Source: Clostridia bacterium
GTDB lineage: Bacteria; Bacillota; Clostridia; UBA1381; UBA9506
DNA: 64,000 nt
Direction of reading: 5' to 3'
Assembly: GCA_017549205.1 (NCBI GenBank)
Contig: JAFYVH010000001.1
Coordinates: forward strand, 61,462 to 125,461
Part shown: positions 7,274-16,515 of the stretch, in pieces
How positions within the stretch are numbered: position 1 is the stretch's first letter
Layout: each line of letters begins with the position of its first letter
Program-made: the position numbers and the translations under genes
Notes under the pieces: model-generated
Database searches by the model: none
The model's input: only the letters and a program-made list of their open reading frames with translations
Told to the model about the DNA's origin: nothing

Positions 7274-8521
7274 ATGAAAACAAAAGCAGTCAGACTTTAT
7301 GGAAAAAATGATTTGCGTTTAGAAGAATTTGAACTGCCGGAAATTAAGGATGATGAAATTTTAGCCCATGTTATTTCCGACAGCATTTGCATGTCTTCTT
7401 ACAAAGCTGCCATTCAAGGCGCAGACCACAAGCGTGTCCCCAATGATGTGGCAGAAAACCCCATCATTATCGGTCATGAATTTTGCGGCGAAATTGTGAA
7501 GGTGGGCAAAAAATGGCAGGATCAATATAAAGCGGGTGAGCGCTTTGCCATCCAGCCGGCTGTTAACTATAAAGGCAGATTAGACGCTCCCGGTTATTCC
7601 TATGCTCACATCGGCGGTGGCGCAACTTATGTTGTCATCCCTCACGAATTTATGGAAATGGGTTGCCTTTTACCTTATAATGGTGAGGCTTTCTTCTATG
7701 GCTCTTTGGCAGAGCCTATGAGCTGCATTATTGGCGGTTTTCATGCAAACTACCACACCAAGCCCGGCTGCTATGTACATGATATGGGCACGGTTATCGG
7801 TGGTAACATGGCACTTTTAGCCAGCGTTGGTCCTATGGGCTTGGGCGCTATTGACTATGCCATTCATAATGAAAGAAAACCGAAGAAACTGGTTGTAACC
7901 GATATTGACCAGGCTCGTCTTGACCGCGCCGCTTCCATTTTAACAGTTGAAGAAGCTAAGAAAAACGGCGTTGAGCTGGTTTATTTAAACACAGGCACCT
8001 TAGAGGACCCTGTTAAAACCATGATGGATTTAACAGACGGCAAGGGCTATGACGATGTATTTGTTTTTGCACCGGTTAAACCGGTTGTGGAAATGGGCGA
8101 CAAAATTTTAGGCAAAGATGGTTGCTTAAACTTCTTTGCAGGTCCTACCAATTCCGCTTTTTCTGCCGAGTTTAACTTCTATAATGTACATTATGCTTCC
8201 ACTCACATTGTGGGCACAAGCGGTGGTAACACAGATGATATGCTTGAATCCCTCAAAATGATGGAAGAGGGAAGCTTAAATCCCGCTATGATGATTACCC
8301 ATGTGGGTGGTATTGATGCGGTTATTGACACCACTTTAAATCTGCCGCAAATCCCCGGCGGTAAAAAGCTCATTTATGTAAACATTAACATGCCTTTAAC
8401 AGCCATTGCTGATTTTGCTACATCAGATGACCCCGTTCTGCGCGAAATCGCTAAAATGGTTGAAGCAAATAATGGCATATGGTGCAAAGAAGCTGAAGCA
8501 TATCTTTTGGCACATAAATAA
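7274..8521 (+). CDS. Zinc-binding alcohol/polyol dehydrogenase (sorbose-1-phosphate reductase-like)
   Basis: Medium-chain zinc dehydrogenase of 415 aa. Catalytic zinc ligands are probably the Cys in SICMSSYK, the His-Glu of IIGHEFCGEIV and the Glu of GSLAEPMSC. The four-Cys structural zinc lobe of classic alcohol dehydrogenases is not seen. The cofactor domain contains VGPMGLGAIDYA followed by VVTDIDQARLDRA. Overall it resembles the SorE/YggP group acting on sugar or polyol phosphates. GGAG precedes the ATG. It leads an operon with E2, E3 and E1 of a 2-oxoacid dehydrogenase, so it may make the keto compound that this complex cleaves; this is inference. Confidence 0.82.
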   Translation: MKTKAVRLYGKNDLRLEEFELPEIKDDEILAHVISDSICMSSYKAAIQGADHKRVPNDVAENPIIIGHEFCGEIVKVGKKWQDQYKAGERFAIQPAVNYKGRLDAPGYSYAHIGGGATYVVIPHEFMEMGCLLPYNGEAFFYGSLAEPMSCIIGGFHANYHTKPGCYVHDMGTVIGGNMALLASVGPMGLGAIDYAIHNERKPKKLVVTDIDQARLDRAASILTVEEAKKNGVELVYLNTGTLEDPVKTMMDLTDGKGYDDVFVFAPVKPVVEMGDKILGKDGCLNFFAGPTNSAFSAEFNFYNVHYASTHIVGTSGGNTDDMLESLKMMEEGSLNPAMMITHVGGIDAVIDTTLNLPQIPGGKKLIYVNINMPLTAIADFATSDDPVLREIAKMVEANNGIWCKEAEAYLLAHK

Positions 8522-8562
8522 ACTTGTTAATTAAATTGTTATGATAAAAAGGAGAGGATTTT

Positions 8563-9900
8563 ATGGCAACACCGGTTATTATGCCCAGACAAGGTCAGTC
8601 CGTTGAAAGCTGTATCATTGCAAAATGGCACAAGCAAAAGGGTGACCAGGTAAATGTAGGTGATCAACTTTTTACCTATGAAACAGACAAAGCAACCTTT
8701 GACGAAGAAGCAACCGTTGCAGGCATCCTGCTGGATGTTTTCTTTGAAGAGGGTGACGATGTTGAGTGTCTTTTAAATGTTTGCGTTATTGGTGAAGCAG
8801 GGGAAGATACATCTGCTTTCCGTCCCGCAGGCGATGATGACGCAGCTCCTGCAGAGGCAGCAGCACCGATAGCTGCAGCGCCTATTGCAGAGGCTACCGT
8901 TGCAAAGGTCTCTGACACAGCGAAGGAAAATGTTTTCATTTCCCCCAGAGCTAAAAATCATGCCGAAAAGCTGGGTGTTGATGTTCGCTTTGCTGAAGGC
9001 ACAGGCCCTAACGGCCGTGTGATTGAACGCGATGTTGAAGCACTGGCACAAAGCGGCGCCGCCTTTACAAAGGCAGCACAGGCAGAAGCAGCCGGCAGCA
9101 CAGATAAATTTGAGGGCACCGGCATTGGTGGCAGAGTGACAACAGGCGACTTAAAGAAACCGGTTGCAGCAGCCGTTGCTGAAGCTATGAGCGCACAAGA
9201 GGGCGTTGCCTATACAGATACACCGCTGACCAACATCAGAAAGGTCATTTCCAAGTCTATGCACAACTCTCTGTCTACCACTGCGCAGCTGACCTTAAAC
9301 ACCAGCTTTGATGCAACAGAGATTATGGCATATCGCAAGAAGTTAAAAGCAAACAGCGAAAAGCTGGGTCTTGGCAACATTACATTGAACGACATCGTTT
9401 TGTATGCTGTTTCAAGAACACTGCTTGCTCATGAAGATTTAAATGCACACATGCTGGATGACAAAATGCGTCGCTTTAGCCATGTAAATTTAGGTGTTGC
9501 TGTTGATACACCTCGCGGTCTCATGGTGCCCACCATTTTCTGCTCTGAACTTAAATCTTTGGCAGAAATCAGTGCTGAAACCAAGGAACTGGCAGGTGCT
9601 TGCCAGGGTGGTACCATCAGCCCCGATTTATTAACCGGTGGCAGCTTCACAGTAACCAATCTGGGTTCTTTCGGCATTGAGTCTTTCACACCGGTGTTAA
9701 ATGCACCGCAAACCGGTATCTTGGGTGTTGACACCATTGTGCAGCGTGCTAAAGAGGTTGATGGCGAAATTAAGTTTTATCCTGCTATGGGTCTTTCGCT
9801 CACCTTTGACCACAGAGCCGTTGACGGTGCTCCGGCAGCTAAGTTCCTGCAGGATTTGAAGACAAATCTTGAAAACTTCAGCGTTTTGCTGGCAAAATAA
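8563..9900 (+). CDS. 2-oxoacid dehydrogenase complex E2, lipoyl acyltransferase
   Basis: Core enzyme (445 aa) that passes the acyl group from lipoyl-lysine to CoA. Domains in order: lipoyl domain with Lys43 in ETDKAT; an Ala/Pro-rich linker (about 85-120); an E3/E1-binding domain (about 125-160, VFISPRAKN to GPNGRVIERDV); a second partial copy of that domain's end at about 182-198 (FEGTGIGGRVTTGDL); and the catalytic domain, ending in FDHRAVDGAP with the His417/Asp421 pair. Genes for E3 and E1 follow, giving a whole complex. The acyl substrate is not evident. Confidence 0.93.
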   Translation: MATPVIMPRQGQSVESCIIAKWHKQKGDQVNVGDQLFTYETDKATFDEEATVAGILLDVFFEEGDDVECLLNVCVIGEAGEDTSAFRPAGDDDAAPAEAAAPIAAAPIAEATVAKVSDTAKENVFISPRAKNHAEKLGVDVRFAEGTGPNGRVIERDVEALAQSGAAFTKAAQAEAAGSTDKFEGTGIGGRVTTGDLKKPVAAAVAEAMSAQEGVAYTDTPLTNIRKVISKSMHNSLSTTAQLTLNTSFDATEIMAYRKKLKANSEKLGLGNITLNDIVLYAVSRTLLAHEDLNAHMLDDKMRRFSHVNLGVAVDTPRGLMVPTIFCSELKSLAEISAETKELAGACQGGTISPDLLTGGSFTVTNLGSFGIESFTPVLNAPQTGILGVDTIVQRAKEVDGEIKFYPAMGLSLTFDHRAVDGAPAAKFLQDLKTNLENFSVLLAK

Positions 9901-9946
9901 TGTAAGCACACAGAATTGATTTAATACATAGAAAGAAGGCAATAAA

Positions 9947-11311
9947 ATGGCTTATGATTTAATCGTACTGGGCGGCGGTCCCGGTGGTTATTTAGCAGCA
10001 GAACGCGCCGGTCATGCAGGACTTAACACCTTGCTGATTGAAAAGCGATTTTTGGGCGGCGTTTGCTTGAACGAGGGTTGTGTGCCTTCAAAAGCACTGC
10101 TTTATTCTGCAAAAATTTATGATTATGCCCGTTTTTCTGACCACTATGGCGTAACTTGTGACGGCGTTAAGTTTGACCACAAGGCTGTGCTTGCCAGAAA
10201 GAATAAGGTTGTTAACACCTTAGTTTCAGGTATTCGTGCACAGATGAAAGCCAACAAGGTTACCGTGGTTGAAGGCGAAGGCATTATTGATGGCAAAGAG
10301 GGTAACGAAATTGTTGTTAAGGTTGGCAAGGAGCGTTATACAGCTTCCCGCTTAATCATTGCAACCGGTTCTATGCCGGTTATGCCTCCCATCCCCGGTG
10401 TTAAAGAAAACTTTGAGGGTGGCACCGTACTCACAAACCGTGAAATTTTGGATTTGGAAGAGCTGCCCAAAGAACTTGTTATTGTGGGTGGCGGCGTTAT
10501 TGGACTTGAGATGGCATCTTATTTCAATTCAGCCGGTTCAAAGGTAACGGTTGTTGAAATGATGGATAAAATTGCCGGCCCTACAGACGCAGACATTTCT
10601 AAAATTCTCATGAAGAACTATGAGAAAAAAGGCATCATCTTCAAGCTTGGTGCCAAGGTTACCGAGGTTAAAAAAGATGCTGTTGTTTATGAAAAAGACG
10701 GCAAAATCGAAGAAGTGCATGCTGATAAGGTGCTGCTTTCCATTGGTCGCCGTGCTGTGACCCAGAGCGTTGGCCTTGAGTCTTTGGGCGTTTTGACCGA
10801 ACGCGGCGCCATTGTTACCGACCGCTTTATGAAAACAAACATCCCCAATGTATATGCAGTGGGTGATGTTAACGGTCGCTCCATGCTGGCACACACAGCC
10901 TATCGTGAAGCCGAGGTGGCAGTTAACAACATTTTAGGTAAAAAAGACATCATGCGTTACGATGCTATTCCCGCTGTTATTTACACCAATCCCGAAGTGG
11001 GTAGTGTGGGTGAAACAGAAGAGACAGCAAAGAAAAAGGGCATGGATGTTGAAGTTGCTAACATCACCATGAACTACAGCGGTCGTTATGTGGCTGAAAA
11101 CGAAGGCGGTAACGGTATCTGCAAGGTGATTGTGGATAAGAAAACCCGTCGCATGGTTGGTTGTCATATGCTGGCAAATTACGCTTCTGAAATCATTGTT
11201 TCTGCTGGTATCATGATAGAAACCGAAATGCGCATCGATGACATTAAAGAACTGGTGTTCCCCCATCCTACAGTTTGCGAAATTGTAAGAGAAGGTATTT
11301 TTCAACTGTAA
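9947..11311 (+). CDS. lpdA: Dihydrolipoyl dehydrogenase (E3)
   Basis: FAD enzyme (454 aa) that reoxidises dihydrolipoamide with NAD+. It has the FAD motif GGGPGGYLAAERA, the redox disulfide Cys40/Cys45 (GGVCLNEGCVPSKA), the NAD-binding motif VIVGGGVIGLEMAS, the FAD-site YAVGDVNG, and the C-terminal His440/Glu445 dyad (FPHPTVCEIVREG). The usual HAHPT is FPHPT here, but the catalytic pair is kept. It lies between E2 and E1, so it serves this complex. Confidence 0.94.
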   Translation: MAYDLIVLGGGPGGYLAAERAGHAGLNTLLIEKRFLGGVCLNEGCVPSKALLYSAKIYDYARFSDHYGVTCDGVKFDHKAVLARKNKVVNTLVSGIRAQMKANKVTVVEGEGIIDGKEGNEIVVKVGKERYTASRLIIATGSMPVMPPIPGVKENFEGGTVLTNREILDLEELPKELVIVGGGVIGLEMASYFNSAGSKVTVVEMMDKIAGPTDADISKILMKNYEKKGIIFKLGAKVTEVKKDAVVYEKDGKIEEVHADKVLLSIGRRAVTQSVGLESLGVLTERGAIVTDRFMKTNIPNVYAVGDVNGRSMLAHTAYREAEVAVNNILGKKDIMRYDAIPAVIYTNPEVGSVGETEETAKKKGMDVEVANITMNYSGRYVAENEGGNGICKVIVDKKTRRMVGCHMLANYASEIIVSAGIMIETEMRIDDIKELVFPHPTVCEIVREGIFQL

Positions 11312-11348
11312 TTTATAAAATGAACATATTGATGAAAGGAAGTTTATT

Positions 11349-13826
11349 ATGCCAAAGTCACAATTTATGGACCCCGATGTGCTGAGACAACCCGGATTTG
11401 TTGAATTTCAGCCAATCCCCGTTAATCAGTATAACAAGACAATTAAAGAGGAAAGTGCAAACTTTTCTAAGGATGATTTTCTGCGGATTTATCGCGATAT
11501 GGCTATCATCCGTGAATTTGAGCAAATGCTCTTAGACATTAAAACCAAGAGCGAATATCAGGGCATCAGCTATAACAATCCCGGCCCTGCCCATCTTTCT
11601 TTAGGTCAGGAAGCTTCTGCTGTTGGTCAGGCTTATCTTTTAGATAAAAATGACTACATCTTCGGCTCTCACAGAAGCCATGGCGAAATTTTGGCCAAAG
11701 GTCTTTCCTGCATTCACAAGTTAGACGACAAGGAACTGCTCACCGACATGGAGACATTCTTTGACGGCGCTACCTACAGAGTTGTAGAGGGCAAAGAAAA
11801 AGATAAGGGCAATGTGAAAGACTTAGCCATCGACTTCTTGCTCTATGGTGCATTGGCAGAAATTTTTGCCCGTGAAACCGGTTTTAATAAGGGTTTAGGC
11901 GGCTCTATGCATGCTTTCTTTACACCTTTTGGTATTTATCCCAACAATGCTATCGTTGGTGGCAGTGCTACCATTGCTATGGGTTCTTCTATGTTTAAGA
12001 GAATTAACGGCAAGCCCGGTATTGTTGTTTCCAATGTTGGTGACGCTTCCATGGGTCGTGGTCCTGTTTGGGAAGCTTTGAACATGGGCTCTATGGACCA
12101 GATCACCCAGCTTTGGGAAGAAGGTCACAACAAAGGCCTGCCCATCATCTTCAACTTCTTTAATAACCTCTATGGTATGGGTGGTCAGACCGTTGGTGAA
12201 ACCATGGCTTATAACATTCTGGCTCGTGTTGGTGCCGGCGTAAGCCCCACACAGCTCCATGCTGAGCGTGTTGACGGTTACAACCCCTTAGCTGTTATTG
12301 ACGCCATGAGAAGAAAGATTGATATTCTGAACAACCAGGGCGGTCCTGTTCTGATGGATACTCTGACATACAGAATGACCGGTCACTCTCCCTCTGATGC
12401 TATGACCTACAGAACCAAGGAAGAGGTTGAAAAGTGGGCAGAGCATGATGTTTTGGTTAACTTTGAGAAGAAGCTGGTTGATGCTAAGGTTGCCAAGGCT
12501 GACGATTTTGCTGCAATGCGTGAAGACATCCGCGAGCGTATGATTAAAATCGTTAAACTGGCTATTGATGATACTGTATCTCCTCGTATGGACCTTTCCA
12601 AAAACCCCAATGTTATTGCAGACCTTATGTTCTCTAACCAGAAGATTAAGTCAATGGAAGAGGGTCGCACACCTGATGTGTTAATGCCCAAAGAAGAGAA
12701 CCCCAGAGTGCAGAAAATTGCTAAAAAAGAGCGTTTTGGCTTTGATAAAAACGGCAAACCTGTTTCTAAAAACAAGGTTTATCAGCTTCGTGACGGTCTG
12801 TTTGAAGCCATCATTGATAAGTTCTATGAAGATCCCACCTTGGTTGCCTATGGTGAAGATAACCGTGATTGGGGCGGCGCTTATGCTGTATATCAGGGTC
12901 TTACCGAATCTCTGCCTTATCACAGATTCTTCAATGCACCCATTTCTGAATCCGCTATTGCTGGCTCTGCTGTTGGTTATGCCATGAGCGGTGGTCGTGT
13001 TATTGCTGAAATTATGTACTGCGACTTTATTGGTTGCTGCGGCGATGAAATCTTCAATCAGCTGGCAAAATGGCAGTCCATGAGTGCAGGTGTTCTGAAA
13101 ATGCCGGTTATCATTCGTGTATCCGTTGGTTCTAAATATGGTGCACAGCATTCACAGGACTGGACCAGTATGTGTGCACATGTGCCCGGTCTTAAGGTTG
13201 CATTCCCTGTAACACCTTATGATGCAAAGGGTATCATGAATTCTGCCTTAAATGGCACAGACCCCGTTGTTATCTTTGAAAGCCAAAGAATTTATGATGT
13301 GGGCGAGCAGTTCCACGAGGGTGGCGTTCCCGAGGGCTATTATGAAGTAGAAATCGGTGAACCCGATGTTAAGAAAGAGGGTAAAGACCTCACCATTTTA
13401 ACCATTGGTGCTACCTTATACCGTGCTTTAGACGCTGCTAAAGAACTGGAAGAAAAATATGGTATTTCCTGCGAAGTTATCGACGCAAGAAGCATCGTGC
13501 CCTTTAACTATGAAAAGGTACTTGAATCTGTTAAGAAAACCGGCCGCATTGTGCTGGCAAGTGACGCTTGCACAAGAGGTTCTGCTCTTAACACCATTGC
13601 ACAGAACATCACCGAAATGGCATTTGATTACTTAGATGCGCCTCCGGTTGTTGTTGGTGCACAGAACTGGATCACACCTTGCTATGAGCTGGATGCGGAC
13701 TTCTTCCCGCAGAAAGACTGGATTATCGACGCTGTTCACGAAAAAATCCTGCCTTTGCCTGGCTATGTTGCAACCCATAACTTTACTGAAACAGAGCAAA
13801 TCAGAAAGAACAAGATGGGTGTTTAA
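11349..13826 (+). CDS. 2-oxoacid dehydrogenase E1, fused alpha and beta subunits
   Basis: Thiamine-diphosphate enzyme (825 aa) that decarboxylates a 2-oxo acid (or cleaves a ketol) and acylates E2. Residues ~40-430 match E1-alpha, with the TPP motif beginning [16 protein letters not shown] and ending FNFFNN (GDA in place of the usual GDG). Residues ~480-810 match E1-beta ([40 protein letters not shown]). Fused E1 proteins occur in some anaerobes and Bacteroidetes. Candidate substrates are branched-chain 2-oxo acids, pyruvate or acetoin-like ketols; the sequence alone does not decide. A strong terminator follows. Confidence 0.9.
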   Translation: MPKSQFMDPDVLRQPGFVEFQPIPVNQYNKTIKEESANFSKDDFLRIYRDMAIIREFEQMLLDIKTKSEYQGISYNNPGPAHLSLGQEASAVGQAYLLDKNDYIFGSHRSHGEILAKGLSCIHKLDDKELLTDMETFFDGATYRVVEGKEKDKGNVKDLAIDFLLYGALAEIFARETGFNKGLGGSMHAFFTPFGIYPNNAIVGGSATIAMGSSMFKRINGKPGIVVSNVGDASMGRGPVWEALNMGSMDQITQLWEEGHNKGLPIIFNFFNNLYGMGGQTVGETMAYNILARVGAGVSPTQLHAERVDGYNPLAVIDAMRRKIDILNNQGGPVLMDTLTYRMTGHSPSDAMTYRTKEEVEKWAEHDVLVNFEKKLVDAKVAKADDFAAMREDIRERMIKIVKLAIDDTVSPRMDLSKNPNVIADLMFSNQKIKSMEEGRTPDVLMPKEENPRVQKIAKKERFGFDKNGKPVSKNKVYQLRDGLFEAIIDKFYEDPTLVAYGEDNRDWGGAYAVYQGLTESLPYHRFFNAPISESAIAGSAVGYAMSGGRVIAEIMYCDFIGCCGDEIFNQLAKWQSMSAGVLKMPVIIRVSVGSKYGAQHSQDWTSMCAHVPGLKVAFPVTPYDAKGIMNSALNGTDPVVIFESQRIYDVGEQFHEGGVPEGYYEVEIGEPDVKKEGKDLTILTIGATLYRALDAAKELEEKYGISCEVIDARSIVPFNYEKVLESVKKTGRIVLASDACTRGSALNTIAQNITEMAFDYLDAPPVVVGAQNWITPCYELDADFFPQKDWIIDAVHEKILPLPGYVATHNFTETEQIRKNKMGV

Positions 13827-13842
13827 TCTCGCTTAAACACAA

Positions 13843-13877
13843 AGCGGGCTGTATCGTAAGATACAGCCCGCTTTTTT
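13843..13877 (+). terminator. Rho-independent terminator of the dehydrogenase operon
   Basis: 13-bp GC-rich stem (13843-13855 with 13860-13872), GTAA loop, followed by T-run. It lies between convergent genes. Confidence 0.93.
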
Positions 13878-13903
13878 ATGCGAAAAAGGAGAGAGGATGT
13901 CTT

Positions 13904-14176
13904 TTAGCAGTCGCAGTCGTGATGACCACAGCCTGTTCTTTCGTTATAGGTGTTTGCCAGGCAGGCAGCACGCTCTGCAGCGGCTTCTGCACATTCAGCA
14001 GCCTTTTGTGCGGCAGCAGCAGCGCACTGGGCCTCTTTGGCAGCCTGACATGCACGAGCAGCGGCACATTCTGCGGCTTTGGCAGCAGCACACGCTTTCT
14101 CGGCAGCCTGTTTAGCTTCTCTTACGGCGTTTTTCCAGGCATTGTTGTTGCCTGAACCACAACAGAAATTACACAT
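13904..14176 (-). CDS. Small Ala-rich, Cys-spaced repeat protein
   Basis: A 90-residue protein on the minus strand. The first ~12 residues (MCNFCCGSGNNN) and the last ~16 (RTGCGHHDCDC end) are Cys/His-rich. The middle (about 15-78) is a nearly pure Ala/Glu/Lys/Gln helix with Cys placed every 7-15 residues (AAKAAECAAARACQAAKEAQ). The chosen ATG at 14176 has GGAGG 8 nt upstream; a longer frame to 14212 lacks one. I do not recognise a family. Long Ala helix plus regular Cys suggests a cross-linked structural protein, perhaps of the spore. The sequence GCGACATAT upstream is shared with the Cys-rich gene at 6000. Confidence 0.65.
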   Translation of the reverse strand: MCNFCCGSGNNNAWKNAVREAKQAAEKACAAAKAAECAAARACQAAKEAQCAAAAAQKAAECAEAAAERAACLANTYNERTGCGHHDCDC

Positions 14177-14237
14177 AAAATAATACCTCCAAAAAATTTT
14201 TGAGGTTATCACCTCACTTCATTATATGTCGCTTTCT

Positions 14238-14364
14238 GTCGAATGTGCTAATTTTTATTCAATTGTTTCGGTTAAAAAATGCTTTTCAATCTCTGGGTCA
14301 TATGATATAATTAGTATATAATACTTTTTTATCCTGACTTGACAAAAGTCGAATTGTGTCGAAT
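14238..14364. repeat. Three GTCGAAT copies before the methylase gene
   Basis: GTCGAAT at 14238-14244, 14348-14354 and 14358-14364; the last two are spaced 10 nt apart, one helical turn. They could be binding sites of a regulator; TGTCGAA also resembles the Spo0A box. A TTGACA (14339-14344) overlaps this cluster. Role unproven. Confidence 0.35.
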
Positions 14365-14399
14365 GATGTTGAAATATAAGATATGAAAGAGGTACAAAT

Positions 14400-15341
14400 A
14401 TGGCTATTCACAACAAATCACATAGTAATCATGCGTTGATGTCATTAAACAAATTACGCAAAGATAATAATTTAAAACAAAAAAGTTCCAAAGATTTTGA
14501 AAAACCGAATGAAGTTATGGTTTCTTTAAATATAATGGACTGTTGTGATTTTTTAAAAACATTACCTGATGAATCCGTTCAATTGATTTGCATTGATCCA
14601 CCATATAATCTGGAATTAGCAGGTTGGGATATTTACGATAACTACATCGAATGGGCAGCTAAATGGCTTGATGAGGCCTACAGGATTCTATCTAAAAATG
14701 GCAGCATGGTTATTTTTGGAGGTTTTCAATTCAGAGATGTAAAGTCAGGCGATTTGATTGATATTATTCAATATGCAAGACACAACACTAAGTTTAAATT
14801 AATCAATACAATCGTTTGGTATTACAAAAATGGGATGTCTGCTCATAGATATTTTGCAAATAGACACGAAGAAGCTATTTGGCTAGTTAAAACAAATGAT
14901 TATTATTTTGATTTAGATACGGTAAGAGTACCGTATTCAGAAGAAGACTTAAAATTAGCTTTAAAAGACAAACGATTAAACCCTGAAAATACGATGAAAG
15001 GTAAAAATCCAACAAATGTATGGCAAATTGGAAGATTAAATGGTAATAGTAAGGAACGAGTAGGACATCCTACACAAAAACCTGTTGAAATCATTGAACG
15101 ATTTGTAAAAGCACTATCATATCCAGGGTCTGTCGTTCTTGATTTTTTTGCTGGAAGCGGAACTGTTGGGAGGGTATGTATTTCAGAAGGGCGTCATTGT
15201 TTGATGTGTGATAGTGATAAAACATCGATTGAGTATTTCAACAAACATATTGAACAGTTGAAAGAAAACAAAAAAGATGCGAATTATAAATCTGTTAAGA
15301 CTATAGATGAGTTTTTTGATATCCTTAACGAAGATAAATAA
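14400..15341 (+). CDS. Type II DNA adenine methyltransferase, M.RsrI-like (predicted GAATTC)
   Basis: N6-adenine methyltransferase (313 aa) of the beta class: catalytic motif IDPPYN comes first and SAM motif FFAGSGTVGRV later, preceded by VGHPTQKP. The protein follows M.RsrI, the GAATTC methylase of Rhodobacter, closely from end to end as I remember it (SVQLICIDPPYN, NGMSAHRYFANRHEE, DKRLNPE, NPTNVW, RLNGNS). M.EcoRI itself is of a different type. It would protect host GAATTC sites, which occur in this window (for example 20967, 26875, 27587). The coding bases are clearly more AT-rich than in neighbours, suggesting acquisition. The nuclease gene starts 21 nt downstream. Confidence 0.92.
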   Translation: MAIHNKSHSNHALMSLNKLRKDNNLKQKSSKDFEKPNEVMVSLNIMDCCDFLKTLPDESVQLICIDPPYNLELAGWDIYDNYIEWAAKWLDEAYRILSKNGSMVIFGGFQFRDVKSGDLIDIIQYARHNTKFKLINTIVWYYKNGMSAHRYFANRHEEAIWLVKTNDYYFDLDTVRVPYSEEDLKLALKDKRLNPENTMKGKNPTNVWQIGRLNGNSKERVGHPTQKPVEIIERFVKALSYPGSVVLDFFAGSGTVGRVCISEGRHCLMCDSDKTSIEYFNKHIEQLKENKKDANYKSVKTIDEFFDILNEDK

Positions 15342-15362
15342 TTATAGAAAGGCTGTGATATT

Positions 15363-16202
15363 ATGAAGAAAAATCAATCTACGAGATTAACAAAGCAACA
15401 TAAAAAATCACATGGGGTTGTTGGAATATTTGGGAAAGAAGCAATTCAACATGATGCGGATGTGTCTAAAAACTCTCACATAGTAAAAGAGTTGCTCGAA
15501 AGAGAATTTCCAATGTTGACTTTTAGGTATAGAAAAGAAATTTCAAAAAAGGAAATTAATGCGTATTTACAAAAAATTGATAAGTATTTTGGACAAACTT
15601 TATTTGTTGAAAATGCAAGTATACGACCTGATGGTGGAATTATTGAAGTAAAAGATGATAATGATAATTGGCGTGTAGTGGTTGTATCTGAAGCAAAACA
15701 TCAAGGGAAGGACATTGAAAATATCAGAAAAGGAGAACTTGTAGGAAAAAATAAAGACCAAGATATTATGGCTGCTGGAAATGCTATAGAAAGAGCATAT
15801 AAAAACATTTCGGAAATTGCAAACTTTATGTTGTTGGAGCCATATTTCCCATACATATTATTTTTAGAAGGTTCAAATTTCCTAACTCACGATATCACTA
15901 TTGAAAGACCTGACGGAAGAAAGGTTACATTAACATATAATGCAGGTAACCTTAATAGATTGGACAGATTGACTGCTTCCAATTACGGAATGCCAATAAA
16001 CACAAATCTTTGTGAAAATAAATTTGTGTCATCCAATGGACTTAATGTCATGTTACAAGCAACGTCAATTTACACACAAGAAAGTGGAGAACGTTGGAAT
16101 AGCAAAGATATGATAGAAATTATGATGGAAGTAGCTCGTACATCTTTAAAAATGATAGGTAAGGACATTTTTAAACAAATCACAGAATTTAATAAGAAGT
16201 AA
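15363..16202 (+). CDS. EcoRI-like type II restriction endonuclease (predicted GAATTC)
   Basis: Restriction enzyme of 279 aa, near-identical in length to EcoRI (277) and alignable throughout. The PD-(D/E)xK site is Asp90 (RPDGGIIEVKDD), Glu110 and Lys112 (SEAKHQGKD), matching EcoRI Asp91/Glu111/Lys113. The recognition segment DQDIMAAGNAIER (Met136 to Arg144) matches the EcoRI residues that read the DNA bases, so the predicted site is GAATTC. Further shared stretches are NISEIANFML, LFLEGSNFLT and NYGMPIN. All key residues are intact, so it should be active. AT-rich like the methylase. Confidence 0.94.
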   Translation: MKKNQSTRLTKQHKKSHGVVGIFGKEAIQHDADVSKNSHIVKELLEREFPMLTFRYRKEISKKEINAYLQKIDKYFGQTLFVENASIRPDGGIIEVKDDNDNWRVVVVSEAKHQGKDIENIRKGELVGKNKDQDIMAAGNAIERAYKNISEIANFMLLEPYFPYILFLEGSNFLTHDITIERPDGRKVTLTYNAGNLNRLDRLTASNYGMPINTNLCENKFVSSNGLNVMLQATSIYTQESGERWNSKDMIEIMMEVARTSLKMIGKDIFKQITEFNKK

Positions 16203-16223
16203 AATATAGGTGCGGATGTTTTT

Positions 16224-16485
16224 ACTCGTGTCAAGTCTACAAAATTTAAAACATTAGTTTGCCGATTTTGATATTTACATATACTATCGGAAGCGAGAAA
16301 ATCCAGTATTCTCGCGGGTTCTAAAGAATTTTGTCCAGAAAAAATCCAGTGAAAAAATCAGGAAAAAATAGTAGGTCCATATTATGCTTTAGCATAACAA
16401 GGTTCTCGGGTACCCAACAGAAATCTTTGATTTCGTGTTGGGTGATGGTTCTTATTATTCACTGTTCGCCTGACTTGACACGAGT
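16224..16485. mobile_element. Hairpin-rich element with 14-bp inverted ends
   Basis: ACTCGTGTCAAGTC at 16224-16237 and its exact inverse GACTTGACACGAGT at 16472-16485 bound ~262 bp with no gene. Inside are four hairpins: CCGAT/ATCGG (16262-16290), GCGAGAA/TTCTCGC (16293-16315), TTATGCT/AGCATAA (16382-16397) and a 14-bp stem (16412-16443). It could be a small non-autonomous element or a structured RNA. A related copy of the end (GACTTGACAAAAGTC, 14336-14350) lies on the other side of the restriction genes. Confidence 0.5.
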
Positions 16486-16515
16486 CCGGTAGGATTGTCG
16501 GATTTTGGCGAAATC

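Noticed and set aside
13897..14155. Plus-strand frames opposite the Ala/Cys gene
   Set aside because: They mirror a repetitive minus-strand gene that has GGAGG at the right distance; the plus frames have none.
14238..14364. Spo0A boxes controlling the restriction genes
   Set aside because: GTCGAAT resembles the box, but copies are AT-context repeats near an acquired cassette; I keep them only as an unassigned repeat.
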